From Serratia sp. DD3 (lineage in GTDB: Bacteria > Pseudomonadota > Gammaproteobacteria > Enterobacterales > Enterobacteriaceae): a DNA stretch of 5,191 nt. The notes under the pieces were generated by a model. It was not told the origin of the DNA and ran no database searches. It saw nothing but the letters and a program-made list of their open reading frames with translations. The DNA lies in the NCBI RefSeq assembly GCF_000496755.2, contig NZ_AYKS02000106.1, forward strand, positions 1 to 5,191. Reading direction: 5' to 3'. The position numbers were made by a program, and so were the translations under genes. Positions within the stretch are counted from its first letter, which is position 1, and every line of letters begins with the position of its first letter. Below are positions 4,731 through 5,191 of this stretch, in pieces.

Positions 4731-5191
4731 TCACCTCATAATGATAATTTTATCTGTCTGATTTTTAGGTAATTTAATTATAAAATCCATAAAAATCTTC
4801 TGATTCAACGGAGTTAACACAGTAAAATCAACAGGAACTATGTCTGCCTTTTCTAAGTGTTCAAGAATTTGCTTTTGTCCACCTGGAATGTTCTGCCCCT
4901 GGGGCGTCACTGTCATGTTTTTCTCAAAAAACTTATTCATTCCATCTATTTCTTTCTGAGATAAATTCTTGGTTGTATACATCAAATCAACAGTTTTCCC
5001 CGCATTAGGGCCTGAAGTGATAATAAAATCAGTTGCCTTTTGGCCAGTATTAGGCGCTCTTTCCAATGGTCCAAGAACACCTTCTAACCTTGCCGCAGCC
5101 TCTGCTGGGTTATATTTCCCATTACCGGTTACATCAGGTGTATTTAAGCGTTGCTGCCCCTCTAAAGGAGTCGCATTACTTTTAACTTCAT
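4731..5191 (-). CDS. CdiA C-terminal toxin module A, copy 2 (5' end outside window)
   Basis: The C-terminal 152 residues are identical to residues 194-345 of the toxin at 521-1558, including the whole putative nuclease domain (E, D and D positions in LERAPN and TDFIITSGPNAGKTVD). The frame is open to the right edge, so the TTG at 5066 is not its start. Whether this copy is another orphan or the tip of a full-length CdiA cannot be decided from the window. If it is the tip of the active cdiA, the exact repeat would mean that the active toxin was also stored as an orphan copy. Confidence 0.8.
   Translation of the reverse strand, partial: EVKSNATPLEGQQRLNTPDVTGNGKYNPAEAAARLEGVLGPLERAPNTGQKATDFIITSGPNAGKTVDLMYTTKNLSQKEIDGMNKFFEKNMTVTPQGQNIPGGQKQILEHLEKADIVPVDFTVLTPLNQKIFMDFIIKLPKNQTDKIIIMR

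Larger units (their letters stand above)
4252..5191. repeat. Exact direct repeat, copy 2 (cassette A)
   Basis: Second copy of 42-981 at an offset of 4210, without visible mismatch up to the window edge. The true end lies outside, so the repeat may include all of toxin A and more. Confidence 0.95.

Noticed and set aside
4731..5066. Short independent gene starting at TTG 5066
   Set aside because: The frame stays open to the window edge and equals the internal part of toxin A, so the TTG is an internal leucine codon.
1..5191. Classical transposon or integron as the carrier of the repeats
   Set aside because: No transposase, integrase or terminal inverted repeats are present at the edges of the 4210-bp unit; homologous recombination explains the pattern.
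1..5191. CRISPR array or tRNA/rRNA genes
   Set aside because: No regularly spaced short repeats and no tRNA or rRNA sequence seen; the boxA match is an isolated motif of about 14 bases without other rrn sequence.

Overview
The window looks like part of a contact-dependent growth inhibition (CDI) locus from an enterobacterium. A Yersiniaceae member such as Yersinia or Serratia is my inference, from the VENN-type CdiA sequence, the SymE-like genes and moderate GC; nothing in the window proves the genus. It is a 'graveyard' or reservoir array of orphan CdiA C-terminal toxin/immunity cassettes (minus strand), each separated from the next by a pair of SymE-like genes (plus strand). No full-length cdiA, cdiB, transposase, tRNA or CRISPR is present.

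Layout, left to right: (1) the 3' tail of a SymE-like gene (1-132, +) and a hairpin terminator; (2) cassette A, immunity gene (168-518, -) then orphan toxin (521-1558, -), the toxin being upstream in transcription; (3) a SymE-like pair (1723-1944 and 1941-2361, +), whose second gene is broken by an insertion of about 76 bp net made of four consecutive hairpins; (4) a strong hairpin terminator and cassette B, immunity (2398-2757, -) and toxin (2760-3653, -); (5) a second SymE-like pair, intact in its second gene (3696-4001 and 3998-4342, +); (6) a second copy of cassette A (4378-4728 and 4731 to beyond the right edge, -).

Bases 42-981 and 4252-5191 match without a visible difference (940 bp, offset 4210), while the 41 bp just before differ at 9 positions. 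This is a recent duplication or gene conversion with a breakpoint inside the SymE-like tail. The SymE block between cassettes is a second, older repeat (1547-2090 against 3603-4148).

Functionally, each toxin/immunity pair is a two-gene unit: the toxin's last codons (Met-Arg-stop) contain the Shine-Dalgarno of the immunity gene two bases downstream. Toxins A and B share a related C-terminal domain of about 100 residues, possibly a PDDEXK-like nuclease, but have unrelated middle (cell-entry) regions. Their immunity proteins are strongly diverged relatives. Both toxin frames hit a stop about 17 to 19 codons upstream of VENN, so they are detached modules that probably act as recombination donors for a full cdiA elsewhere, and perhaps as expressed immunity. 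Both SymE-side leaders carry, on the toxin-sense strand, an exact match to the rrn boxA antiterminator sequence.
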